Positions 30,209 to 39,400 of a stretch of DNA of 64,000 nucleotides are shown here, in pieces. Origin of the DNA: Streptomyces xylophagus (GTDB lineage Bacteria > Actinomycetota > Actinomycetes > Streptomycetales > Streptomycetaceae). Position 1 is the first letter of the stretch; each line of letters opens with the position of its first letter. The stretch is taken from assembly GCF_000716435.1 (NCBI RefSeq), contig NZ_JNWO01000015.1, positions 467,617-531,616 of the forward strand, read 5' to 3'. The notes beneath the pieces were generated by a model. The model searched no databases and was not told where the DNA came from. It was given only the letters and a program-made list of their open reading frames with translations. A program made the position numbers and the translations under genes.

Positions 30209-32427
30209 CCGACACCACCACCCCCCTCTATCGCGACCCCAACACCCCTGTGGACACCCGGGTTTCCGATCTCCTCGCCCGGATGACCCTGCGCGAGAAG
30301 GTCGGCCAGCTCAACCAGCGGATGTACGGCTGGGACGCCTACCGCCGCACTCCCGAGGGCTACGAACTCACCGACGCCCTCCGCGCCGAGACCGACCGCT
30401 TCGCCGGACTCGGCGCGCTCTACGGCCTGTTCCGCGCCGACGCCTGGTCCGGCGTCGACCACACCAACGGACCCGGCGCCCAAGACAGCGCCGCCCTGGC
30501 CGAGTTGGTGCAACGCCATGTGATCGAGAGCAGTCGGCTCGGCATCCCGGCACTGTTCGTCGAGGAGGTGCCGCACGGCCACATGGCACTGGACGGCACG
30601 GTCCTCCCGGTCAACCTGGCCGTCGGCGCCACGTGGGATCGCGAGCTGTACGAGCGCGCCGCCGCCCATGCCGCCGCCGAACTCCGCGCCCGTGGCGGCC
30701 ATGTGGCCCTCGTCTCCGCCCTGGACATCGCCCGTGACCCGCGCTGGGGCCGCACGGAGGAGTGCTTCGGCGAGGACCCGTACCTCGCCGCCCGCCTCAC
30801 CGAGGCACTCGTCAGAGGTATGCAGGGCGATACGAGCGCCGGGTTCGCCCCCGACAAGGCCCCCGTCGTCCTCAAGCACTTCGCCGGACAGGGCGCCACC
30901 GTCGGCGGCCGCAACTCGGCCGAGTCCGAACTCGGCCTCCGTGAACTCCACGAGATCCACCTCCCCGCCGCCCGCGCCGGAGTCCGTGCCGGGGCCGCCG
31001 CCCTCATGTCCGCGTACAACGAGGTCGACGGTCTGCCCTGCTCCGGCAACCGCGCCCTGCTCACCCAACTCCTGCGCGAGGAGTGGGGTTTCGAAGGCCT
31101 GGTCATGGCCGACGGCCTCGCCGTGGACCGACTGGCCCGCATCACCGGCGACAAGATCTCGGCGGGCGCCCTCGCGCTCAACGCCGGTGTCGACCTCAGC
31201 CTCTGGGACGAGGGCTTCACCCACCTGGAGGAGGCGGTCGAGCGGGGCCTGGTGGCCGAGGAGACCATCGACACCGCCGTGGCCCGCGTGCTCCGCCTGA
31301 AGTTCCTCCTCGGCCTCTTCGAACGGCCCTACAGCACAGGCGAGTTCCCTTCCCCGCAACAGGGCAGAGAGCTGAGCACGGCCCTCGCCCGAGCCGCGGT
31401 CACCCTCCTCCGTAACGACGGCGATGTCCTGCCGATCCCGTCGACCGTCTCCCGCATCGCGGTCATCGGCCCCCAATCCGCCACCGCCGCACACCAGTTG
31501 GGCGACTACACGGCACCCCAGCTATTCGGTGTCAGCGTCCTCGAAGGCCTACGGCAACTCGCCCCGCCCGGCACCGACATCCGCCACGCCCACGGCTGTG
31601 CCCTCACCGGCGACGACCTCTCCGGCATCCCCGAGGCGGTCGCCGCGGCAGCCGCCTCCGACCTGGCCGTCCTGGTGCTGGGCGGCAGCAGCGCCCGTAC
31701 CCCCGACACGGACTTCGACGCCAACGGGGCGGCACGGAACGCCGTTTCGGAGATGACCTGCGGCGAGGGAGCCGACCTCGCGGGCCTGAGCCTCGGCCGC
31801 GCCCAGCACGCACTCCTCGACGCCGTCACCGCGACCGGCACACCCACAGCGGTCGTCCTGATCCAGGGCCGCCCGCATGTCGTCCCCGAACGAGCGGGCG
31901 CCCTGCTCACCGCCTGGTACCCCGGCCCGTGGGGCGGCGAGGCCATCGCCGAGATACTGCTCGGCCGAGCGGAACCGACCGGCCGCCTGCCCGTCTCCAT
32001 GCCCCGCTCGGTCGCCCAACTCCCCGTCCACTACAACCACAAGGACATCGAGTACGGCGGTTACGTGGATGCCGACGCAGAGCCGCGCTACTCCTTCGGG
32101 CACGGGTTGTCGTACACGAGCTTCGCGTACGGTCCGCCTCACGTGTCAGGGGACACCGTCGAGGTCGAAGTCACCAACACTGGGAAGCGGCCCGGGCGTT
32201 CGGTCGTCCAGCTGTACATCCGTCGGCTGATCACGCCGGTCTGGCCGCGCACGCTCGAACTGCACGCCTTCCAGGGCGTCGAGTTGGCGCCGGGCGAGAG
32301 CCGTAGGGTCGAGATCCCCTTCGGCACCGACCAGTTCGATCAGGTCGGTGCCGTGGAGATCCGTGTCGCTCAGTCCGCCAGGGCGGCGCTCGCCGTCGAA
32401 CCCCTCGTCGTACGCCTCAGAGCTTGA
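30205..32427 (+). CDS. Glycoside hydrolase family 3 beta-glycosidase
   Basis: 740 residues in the classical GH3 three-domain layout. The N-terminal barrel (~10-330) holds LDIARDPRWGRTEECFGEDPYL, VVLKHFAGQG and LMSAYNEVDG, with the nucleophile Asp in GLVMADGLAVDRL. The alpha/beta sandwich (~380-600) holds VLPIPSTVSRIAVIGP and AWYPGPWGGEAIAEIL. A C-terminal fibronectin-III-like domain (~640-740) starts VSGDTVEVEVTNTGKRPG. There is no signal peptide, so it acts on imported oligosaccharides. Beta-glucosidase or beta-xylosidase activity is typical. It is translationally coupled to the kinase, and its last 11 bases overlap the convergent permease gene. Confidence 0.92.
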   Translation: MTDTTTPLYRDPNTPVDTRVSDLLARMTLREKVGQLNQRMYGWDAYRRTPEGYELTDALRAETDRFAGLGALYGLFRADAWSGVDHTNGPGAQDSAALAELVQRHVIESSRLGIPALFVEEVPHGHMALDGTVLPVNLAVGATWDRELYERAAAHAAAELRARGGHVALVSALDIARDPRWGRTEECFGEDPYLAARLTEALVRGMQGDTSAGFAPDKAPVVLKHFAGQGATVGGRNSAESELGLRELHEIHLPAARAGVRAGAAALMSAYNEVDGLPCSGNRALLTQLLREEWGFEGLVMADGLAVDRLARITGDKISAGALALNAGVDLSLWDEGFTHLEEAVERGLVAEETIDTAVARVLRLKFLLGLFERPYSTGEFPSPQQGRELSTALARAAVTLLRNDGDVLPIPSTVSRIAVIGPQSATAAHQLGDYTAPQLFGVSVLEGLRQLAPPGTDIRHAHGCALTGDDLSGIPEAVAAAAASDLAVLVLGGSSARTPDTDFDANGAARNAVSEMTCGEGADLAGLSLGRAQHALLDAVTATGTPTAVVLIQGRPHVVPERAGALLTAWYPGPWGGEAIAEILLGRAEPTGRLPVSMPRSVAQLPVHYNHKDIEYGGYVDADAEPRYSFGHGLSYTSFAYGPPHVSGDTVEVEVTNTGKRPGRSVVQLYIRRLITPVWPRTLELHAFQGVELAPGESRRVEIPFGTDQFDQVGAVEIRVAQSARAALAVEPLVVRLRA

Positions 32428-33298
32428 CGGCTCCCGCCGACACGCCCTTGTAGAACCAGCGTTGGGTGATGACGAACAGCACAAGGACCGGGATCACGGA
32501 GATCACCGAACCGGCCATCACCACGCGCTGGTCGTAGCCGAACGACGAACTCTGCAGCCGGGAGAGGCCCAGTGTCAGCGTCATGTGGTCCTCGGAGCGC
32601 AGCACGATGAGCGGCCAGAGGAAGTCGTCCCAGGCGCTGATGAAGGTGTTGATGGTGACCACCAGGATCGCGCCCCACGCGGACGGGAGATAGAGGTAGC
32701 GGAAGCGTTGCCACTCGCTCGCGCCGTCCAGCATCCCCGAGTCCTCGATCTCGCGCGGTACGGCCAGGAACGCGCCGCGCATCAGCAGGACGTTGATCGC
32801 GCCGACGAAGCCGGGCAGCCACACGCCGACCACGTTGTCGACCAGGCCGAGGTCGCGGATGCTCAGGAACAGCGACACCATGATCGACTCGAAGGGGAAC
32901 ATCATGGAGGCGACGAGGAGGATCCAGACCGCCCTGCGGCCCTTCCAGGCGGGCTTGGAGAGCATGTAGCCGGCGGTGGTGGAGAACAACAACTGGCTGC
33001 CGACCGACAGGAGTACGACGATCAGGCTGTTCTTGATGTACGTCGCGACCGGGACCTGGCTGAAGACCTCGCGGTAGGCGCGCAGGGTCGGGTGGTGCGG
33101 CAGCAGGGAGGCGTTCGCGCCGAAGACGTCCTCGCCGGTGCCCTTGAGCGAGGCCAGGAACTGCCAGATCAGTGGGCCGACGGTGAGGCCCAGGACCAGG
33201 AGCAACAGCAGGTAGCGGACGAGGAGTTCGCGGGGGCGGCCGTAGTCCCGCCAATGCGGTGTCAGACGCCGGGACTTGGGGTGCACTGCGGTCGTCAT
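32417..33298 (-). CDS. ABC sugar transporter permease (MalG type)
   Basis: 293 residues from ATG 33298, overlapping the upstream permease stop by 4 bases. Six transmembrane helices are visible. The cytoplasmic EAA loop reads REIEDSGMLDGASEWQRFRYLYLP, the site that contacts the ATPase in carbohydrate uptake type 1 importers. The C-terminal helix VMAGSVISVIPVLVLFVITQRWF and the final KGVSAGAVKL are typical of MalG-type permeases. It is the last gene of the solute-binding protein-permease-permease operon. No ATPase gene is nearby; Streptomyces importers of this class usually share the unlinked ATPase MsiK (known for the family). Confidence 0.93.
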   Translation of the reverse strand: MTTAVHPKSRRLTPHWRDYGRPRELLVRYLLLLLVLGLTVGPLIWQFLASLKGTGEDVFGANASLLPHHPTLRAYREVFSQVPVATYIKNSLIVVLLSVGSQLLFSTTAGYMLSKPAWKGRRAVWILLVASMMFPFESIMVSLFLSIRDLGLVDNVVGVWLPGFVGAINVLLMRGAFLAVPREIEDSGMLDGASEWQRFRYLYLPSAWGAILVVTINTFISAWDDFLWPLIVLRSEDHMTLTLGLSRLQSSSFGYDQRVVMAGSVISVIPVLVLFVITQRWFYKGVSAGAVKL

Positions 33299-34311
33299 GA
33301 CTCGTCCTCCTTCGTCAGGCGCTGCGCCAGCAGGGTCAGGCCCAGGGTCAGGACGAACAGCGCCACGCTCACCGCCGAGCCGTAACCGGCGTTTCCGGTG
33401 ATGGGGTCCAGGCCGACGTCCCGGATGTAGAAGGGCAGCGTGCGGTCGGCGCCGCCGGGGCCTCCGGTGGAGCTGCCGAGCATGTAGATCTCGGTGAACA
33501 CGCGCAGCGAGCCGATGCCGGTGAGGGTGCCGACCAGCATCATCGCCTGCCGTACGCCGGGCACGGTGATGTGCCAGAAGCGGCGGGCGGCACCGGCGCC
33601 GTCCATGGACGCGGCCTCGTGGAGTTCCTTTGGAACGTTCCCGAGGGCGGCCAGATAGAAGACCATGTACCAGCCCAGGCCCTTCCACAGGGTCAGGCCC
33701 ATCGCGGAGAGCAGGATCAGCCACGAGTCGGACAGGAACGGGATGGCCGACCGGATCAAGTGGGCCTTCTCCAGCCAGGTGTTGACCAGTCCGTCGTCCG
33801 CCAGCAGCCACTGCCAGCTCAGTCCGACGACCACGCTGGAGGCGAGCACCGGCGTGTAGAAGGCCGAGCGGAAGAAGCCGATGCCGGGGAGGTTCTTCTC
33901 CACCAGGACGGCCAGCAGGAGCGGCAGCAGCACCATCAGGGGGACGACGATCACCGCGTACAGGACGCTGTTGCGGGTCGCCAGCCAGAAGTCCGAATCG
34001 TCCAGCATCCGGGTGTAGTTGGAGAGCCCGACGAAGTTCGCGGCACCGCCGAGCGGCTTGGCGTTCGTGAAGGACAGCAGCACGGTGTTGAGGAAGGGGA
34101 ACACGCCGAACACGGCCGCGCAGACGATCGCTGGAGCGGTCCAAAGCCAGGGCAGCCACCAACGGCGGTACAGCGCCGCTCCGTTGGCGCCGGGAGCGGG
34201 ACCAGGGAGCACGGCCCGGGCGAGTCGGCGTATGCGGGCCGTGCCCGGTGCGGAGACGACAGCCTCCGCACCGGGCACGGTCACCGGCTTCGCGGTCTGC
34301 GTCGCCACCAT
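33295..34311 (-). CDS. ABC sugar transporter permease (MalF type)
   Basis: 338 residues from ATG 34311, which overlaps the solute-binding protein stop by one base (TGATG). GTG 34308 is an equally possible start. A ~45-residue cytoplasmic N-terminus precedes six transmembrane helices. The EAA loop is NVPKELHEAASMDGAGAARRFWHITVP, here quoted in two parts: NVPKELHEAASMDG and GAARRFWHITVP. WTAPAIVCAAVFGVFPFLNT is the usual first helix. It pairs with the MalG-type permease to form the channel for the sugar bound by the neighbouring lipoprotein. Confidence 0.93.
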   Translation of the reverse strand: MVATQTAKPVTVPGAEAVVSAPGTARIRRLARAVLPGPAPGANGAALYRRWWLPWLWTAPAIVCAAVFGVFPFLNTVLLSFTNAKPLGGAANFVGLSNYTRMLDDSDFWLATRNSVLYAVIVVPLMVLLPLLLAVLVEKNLPGIGFFRSAFYTPVLASSVVVGLSWQWLLADDGLVNTWLEKAHLIRSAIPFLSDSWLILLSAMGLTLWKGLGWYMVFYLAALGNVPKELHEAASMDGAGAARRFWHITVPGVRQAMMLVGTLTGIGSLRVFTEIYMLGSSTGGPGGADRTLPFYIRDVGLDPITGNAGYGSAVSVALFVLTLGLTLLAQRLTKEDES

Positions 34312-35681
34312 CAACCAGCCTGCTTCAGCAGCTCGTTGGCCTTCGCCTGGGCGTCCTTGACGGCCTGTGCCGGGCTCTTCTTGCCCTGCATGGCCAACTG
34401 CACCTGGGACACGATCGCGTTCTGCACGGCCGGCGAGAGGTTCGTCTGGTAGGCCGTGGTCGTCTTGAGCTGGTCGGCGACCAGCTTGCGGGCCTGCGCG
34501 AACTGGTCCGTGCCGCTGACCTTCTGGAAGAACGGGTCGTTGAGCGAGGTGGTGGTCGTCGGGAAGATCACCACGTCCGGGTCCTTGCACCAGGCCGTCT
34601 GGTTCTCGGCGTTGGTGAGGTACTCCGCGAACGCCAGGGCGACGGGGGCGTGTTTGCTGGTCGCGGCGACCGAGATGTACTGCGGGGCGCCGGTGGTGTG
34701 GCCGAGCGCGTCGAAGGGCTGCTGCCCTACCGCCGTCTTGGCGTAGATCGAGGGGCTGTTCTGCTTCACGAACCGCACATAGCTCGGATTCGTCGAGCCG
34801 TAGGCGACCTTGCCCTGCGTGTACGGCGTGGACGGGTCGTTGCTGGAGGACAGCGAGTCCTTCGGCATCGCGCCCTCCTTGTACAGCTTCGCCATCCACG
34901 CGACCCACTGGGTGGTGCGCGGATCGTCGGCGAACACGGCCGACTTGCCGTCGCTGGAGAGGGTCTTGATGTTCATCTGGTCGAAGTCCGCCGGGATGCG
35001 CCAGATCGGGTTGGCCATCGTCGCGAAGTACTTGCCCTTGGCCGACTTGGCGATCTTCTCGTAGTCGGCGAACAGCCCGAAGACGGTCGTCGGCGGCTTC
35101 GCCGGGTCGATGCCGGCCTTCTTCAACAGGTCGGTGTTGTACGTCAGGACGATGCCGCCGGTGTACCAGGGGAGCACGGTGTGCAGCGCGGAGCCCGAGG
35201 CGTCCTTGAAGGTGCTGGACTTCCAGAAGGCGGGGACGAACGGCTTGGCGGCCGAGGGGTCCTTGACTCCCAGGTTGAGCAGATAGCCCGCCTTCGTGAG
35301 GGCCGTCGCCGTCTCGGAGTTGAGGTTGATCACGTCCGGCAGGGTGCAGGCCTGGGCGTCGGCGACGTTGCGCTGGGTGAAGGTGCTGTCGCCCGGATCG
35401 TCGATCCACTTGACCGAGGTCCCGGGGTGAGCCTTCTCGAAGGACTTGATGACCCCGTTGAAGAAACTCCCGAAGTCCTTCTTCAAGTTGGTGGTCTGGA
35501 AGGTGATCTTGCCCTTCACCTCGCCGGTGAGCTTCCCGGACCCCACGTTGCCCTTGTCGACGGTGCAGCCGCCCGCCGTGGAGTCGCTGTCGCCCGAACC
35601 GCCGGACAGCCCGCAGCCGGCGGCCGTCAGGGTCAGGACGATGATCCCCACCATCGATCCGGTCAGTCTTCCTGTGCGCAT
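34311..35681 (-). CDS. Extracellular sugar-binding lipoprotein of the ABC importer
   Basis: 456 residues from ATG 35681 with GGAGGG 5 bases upstream. The signal peptide ends in lipobox LTAAGCG, so the mature protein is lipid-anchored outside. The body is a type 1 solute-binding protein: GKITFQTTNL, FEKAHPGTSVKWID, LPDVINLNSETATAL, PWYTGGIVLTYNTDLLKKAG, YISVAATSKHAPVALAFAEYL. The ligand is probably an oligosaccharide released from glycans, given the surrounding hydrolases, but it cannot be read from the sequence. A perfect palindrome at 35711-35725, 30 bases upstream of the start, is the likely regulator site. Confidence 0.92.
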   Translation of the reverse strand: MRTGRLTGSMVGIIVLTLTAAGCGLSGGSGDSDSTAGGCTVDKGNVGSGKLTGEVKGKITFQTTNLKKDFGSFFNGVIKSFEKAHPGTSVKWIDDPGDSTFTQRNVADAQACTLPDVINLNSETATALTKAGYLLNLGVKDPSAAKPFVPAFWKSSTFKDASGSALHTVLPWYTGGIVLTYNTDLLKKAGIDPAKPPTTVFGLFADYEKIAKSAKGKYFATMANPIWRIPADFDQMNIKTLSSDGKSAVFADDPRTTQWVAWMAKLYKEGAMPKDSLSSSNDPSTPYTQGKVAYGSTNPSYVRFVKQNSPSIYAKTAVGQQPFDALGHTTGAPQYISVAATSKHAPVALAFAEYLTNAENQTAWCKDPDVVIFPTTTTSLNDPFFQKVSGTDQFAQARKLVADQLKTTTAYQTNLSPAVQNAIVSQVQLAMQGKKSPAQAVKDAQAKANELLKQAG

Positions 35682-35710
35682 CGCTGCCCTCCTGAGCACC
35701 AGCCAACAGC

Positions 35711-35725
35711 TGGTTCAATTAACCA
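35711..35725. promoter_or_regulatory. Candidate RpiR operator of the ABC importer operon
   Basis: TGGTTCAATTAACCA has perfect TGGTT/AACCA arms with a 5-base centre. It matches TGATTCAAACAACCA at 40713-40727 in 12 of 15 positions. It lies 30 bases upstream of the solute-binding protein gene. Confidence 0.6.
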
Positions 35726-35809
35726 ACTTCGACGCCGATTGATGAAAAGGTGGACCAGAATTCATCGGAGGTCAATGGTTCTCGTGTTGCTTTTAGGTTC
35801 CGGGCGAGA

Positions 35810-36439
35810 TCAGTGCCGGTGTTCGTGGTCCGGGTGCGCCGGATCGCCGGGGTGCTCGTGGCCGGCGGCATACACGACTCCGGCCTTGGCCTGGTCCAAC
35901 CAGCCGAAGAACGCCCGCCGCCCCGCGGCCCTTCGCAACTCACGTGCGACACCCGCGTGGGCCTGCATGTACGGCACAAAGTCATCCGATGTCACCCCGC
36001 CGAACGGGTCGACACCGCGCCGCAGCGCCTCCGCCGTGAGGAAGCGGTCCCGGTTGCGGTCGTAGTAGTCCCGTACGGCGGCCTCCGCGACCTCCTGCTC
36101 GCCCTCCAGCTCGGCCAGCAGCAGCCGCGCGGCCGGGGAGTGCGCGAGCGCGGCCGCGACGATGCTGCCGAGATCCGCGACGTCGGTCTCGGCGACGGCG
36201 AGCACCCGATCGGGCGCCACCTCCGCCGGAGGCTTCAACCCCCGCTCCGCACACGCCCGTTGGGCCAGCTCGTCGATGACCACCACCTGGGTCGCCCACC
36301 GCCGCCGCTGCCGCTCGGCCCGGGCGAGCGCTTCAGGCCGGGTGCTCTCCCGGTCCCGCGCCGGTACGGCCGCAAGCAGCGCGTCCACCCGCCTCTTTGG
36401 AACGGTCCTGCCGCGCACCACGGCCGCGTGCTCCGTCAC
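35810..36439 (-). CDS. Unknown protein coupled to GH38, SurA/trigger-factor-like helical region
   Basis: 209 residues from GTG 36439, overlapping the GH38 stop by 4 bases (GTGA), so translation is coupled. No signal peptide or transmembrane helix. The segment VTEHAAVVRGRTVPKRRVDA followed by RRRWATQVVVIDELAQRACA and EAAVRDYYDRNRDRF resembles the N-terminal chaperone domain of SurA/parvulin proteins (a 'V..YYDxNxxRF' helix). No parvulin catalytic domain follows; instead FVPYMQAHAGVARELRRAAG and a His-rich tail with metal-binding look (AAGHEHPGDPAHPDHEHRH). I do not recognise a named family. A GH38 chaperone or metal (GH38 needs zinc) partner is speculative. Confidence 0.6.
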   Translation of the reverse strand: MTEHAAVVRGRTVPKRRVDALLAAVPARDRESTRPEALARAERQRRRWATQVVVIDELAQRACAERGLKPPAEVAPDRVLAVAETDVADLGSIVAAALAHSPAARLLLAELEGEQEVAEAAVRDYYDRNRDRFLTAEALRRGVDPFGGVTSDDFVPYMQAHAGVARELRRAAGRRAFFGWLDQAKAGVVYAAGHEHPGDPAHPDHEHRH

Positions 36440-39400
36440 GGCGTCACCTCCAGCTCGACGGCCTCCGTGTAGGCGACACAGCCGTGCCAGGCGACCTTCG
36501 CGAGCAGCCAGTACGACCCGGGCGGCACCGCCGAACCGTCCACCTCGATGACGCATTCCTGCTCCGCGCCCCCGGCCACCGTGAACCCCTGGCAGCCGGG
36601 TGTGACTCCGGGCCAGGTGCCCCACGAGGAGACGGCCCAGAGGGTGCCGTGGACCGGTCCACGGGTGGTGTTGCGGAGGTGCACGGGTACCCGGACCCGC
36701 TCGCCGTCGCGCACGCTGATCCGCTCAACGCCCAGAGTGGACAGCAGTGTTGGCCCGTACTGCCCGTCGGCAACATCCAGCGCCACGGTGTCCTCGTACG
36801 TCTGCCCGCCGTACGACAGCCGAGCCGCGAGCCAGTGCCGGCCGGGTTCAGGATCCGGCGGTGGTGTCACGGTCACCTCGGCCAGCGTGAACCCGCCCGG
36901 GCCCAACGCGTACGGCAGTTCGGCGGGTTCGGCGGTCCAGCCGGGCGGGACTTCGAAGGTCACCGTGCCCGACACCGGCGCGTCGGTGAGTTCCGAGCCG
37001 ACCCGGACGGTCGCGGTGACCGGGCCGGAGACGGTGAGCGTCCCGGGGGAGAGGTACACGGACACGGGGATGTTCCCGCGTGGAGCGGGGCCGGAGTTGT
37101 GGAGCCAGTAGCGGGTGTGGACGGGCTGCGCGGGCTCATGTGCCGCGATTCCAGGCCCGGTTGAGGTCTCGGCAGCGGTGGTCGCCAGCACCGTCGCGAC
37201 CTCGAAACCGGTCAGGTCGACGGCGAGCCCGCCGTCCCGTTCCGGTGCCAACTGCTCACCGGGCGCCTCCAGTACGTCCGCCCGGGCACCCTCGGTCCAG
37301 TCGTACGGGCCGCGTATCCGGGCCCGCACCGGTCGCCCGTTCACCTCGTGCATCCGTACGACGACTCCACGCCCCGGGTCGACCGGTACCGCGCTGCCCC
37401 GGGCGAGCGGGGAGCCGAGCGGTTTGAGGGCGTCGAGCGCGACCTCGCCGGCGGGCTCGAGCCCCAGCAGCGCGAACTTCCGTGGCAGGAGGCCCTGTTG
37501 GCCGGAGGTGCGCACGCGTGCCGTGAAGGGGTGGTTGAACTCGTGTCCGGCCTGCGGCAGTCGGGCCTCGCGCCAGTCACCGGCACCCGCGACCACGGCG
37601 TACTCGAACTCGTGGGTCCAGCGCTGGAGTTGGAAGGCGGAGCCGTCGGGTGCCGTGCGGCGGGGCGGGTCGACCCAGATACCGGAGGGCCAGCCGGTGC
37701 AGGAGCGCATGAGGGACATGTAGAGGTCGCCGGAGGAGGTGACGACACAGCCGGGCGTGCCCCGGTTGAGGACGGCGAAGCTGCGGCCGTCCCAGGCGTC
37801 GCCCGGCGGCAGGGCCTCGCAACCGCCCGCCGCCGTGGCCGTGATGACCGCGTCGTCCAGGTCGGCGATCAGCGCGTCGACCGCCTTGGCGTCGTCCTCG
37901 GGACGGGCGCCCGCCACCACGAGCAGCGGCAGCCGTTCGAGGTCGCGCAGGTCGGCTCCGGGCACCCACTCCTCGCGCAGCCCGGCACGCGGCGCGACCC
38001 ACACCGCAGCCACACCTTGCTCGGCCAGTTGTCGGCGTACCTCGCGTCCGGCGGCCGGGTCCCAGCCGAGGGCCTCCGCGACCACGGAGTTGCGCTCGGG
38101 AGCGCCCACGGCGATCCGGAAGTCCGGGAGATTGGAGTCGACTTCGAGGTCGCCGTAGCGCGGGCCGCCGGCGATCGTCGAGGTGGCGGTGACCCCGGCG
38201 CGGACGAGGGCCGCCGCGAGCGGGGCACCGAGTTCACCGGCCTCGTCCCAGTCGGCGTAGACGAGTTCGGCGACGCCGATCGACCGGTGGCCGAGCAACT
38301 GCCCCGACTCGTCCCGCACGGCGACCCGCGCGGTGGAGCCGAGCCCGAACCATGTGTTCGCCGGGTTGTCGAGCGTCCACGGGAACTGCTCGCTGTCCAC
38401 CTCCACGAACCCGAACCCGCGCCCGATCACCGCGTCCGCCACCTCGTGCACGGGCAGTCCGCCGGTCACGTCGGACGGCCAGCGCACCCGGATCAGCCGG
38501 TCGGCGCCGTCGTAGCCGTCGATCGTGGTGGTCAGGTCGAGGCGCGGTACCCCGGTCCACAGGGTCAGCCGCTGGGTGTACCGGAACAGCCCGAGGTCGG
38601 CGGTGACGGTGATCCGTGAACCGGCGGGGGAGTGCTCGACATCGATGTCGGCGGTGACGTCACGGCTGCGTGCGGCGGTTGTTCCGGTGGGCGTGAGGTG
38701 CCAGGGCCCCTCGCCGAAGCGCGGGTGCCTGGCGTACTCCTCCTGTACGACGAGTTCGTTGCCGATGTCTCCGGAGCGCAGCAACTCCCGTCCACCGTCG
38801 GCCAGTTCGCGCAGGCTGCTGACGCCACCGCCGCGCGCGGGGTCGACCGTCACCTCGTAGAACTCGTTGCGGATCGTGAGGCCTTGGCCGTGCGCCCACT
38901 CGGGTACCGAACCCTCGGTGAGCGGGAGGGTCTTGAGACCCATGCCGGGTACGTCCGGTACGACGACGCGGAGTTGGTCGCCCTCGCGTACGGCGGGCAG
39001 GGGCAGGCCGGTGTCGTCGAGGGGGACCAGGCCCGGGTCGGCGACGGTCAGTACGTCCCGGCGCTCCCAGGTCGCCGCGTTGAACACGACCAAGTCGTCT
39101 GTGGAGCCCGGCAGTTGGGCGACCTTCCCGGCGATGGCCTCCGTGGCGTCGGCGTGCACCGCCTCCGCCAGGTCGTACAGTTCGCGCCAGCCGGTCATCA
39201 GGTCGATGTACACCTGGTCCGACTCGGAGCCGGTGATGGCGTCGTGGTGGGCGCCGTAGATCAGCTGCCGCCAGGCCTTGTCCAACGCGGCGTCCGGGTA
39301 GGGGTGTTGGGTGACGAGCGAGGCGAGGGTCGCCCAGGCCTCGGCGTCGGCGAGGAGGGTCTCGCCGTAGCGCTGGGCCTGCTTGGTGTCGATGTAGGAG

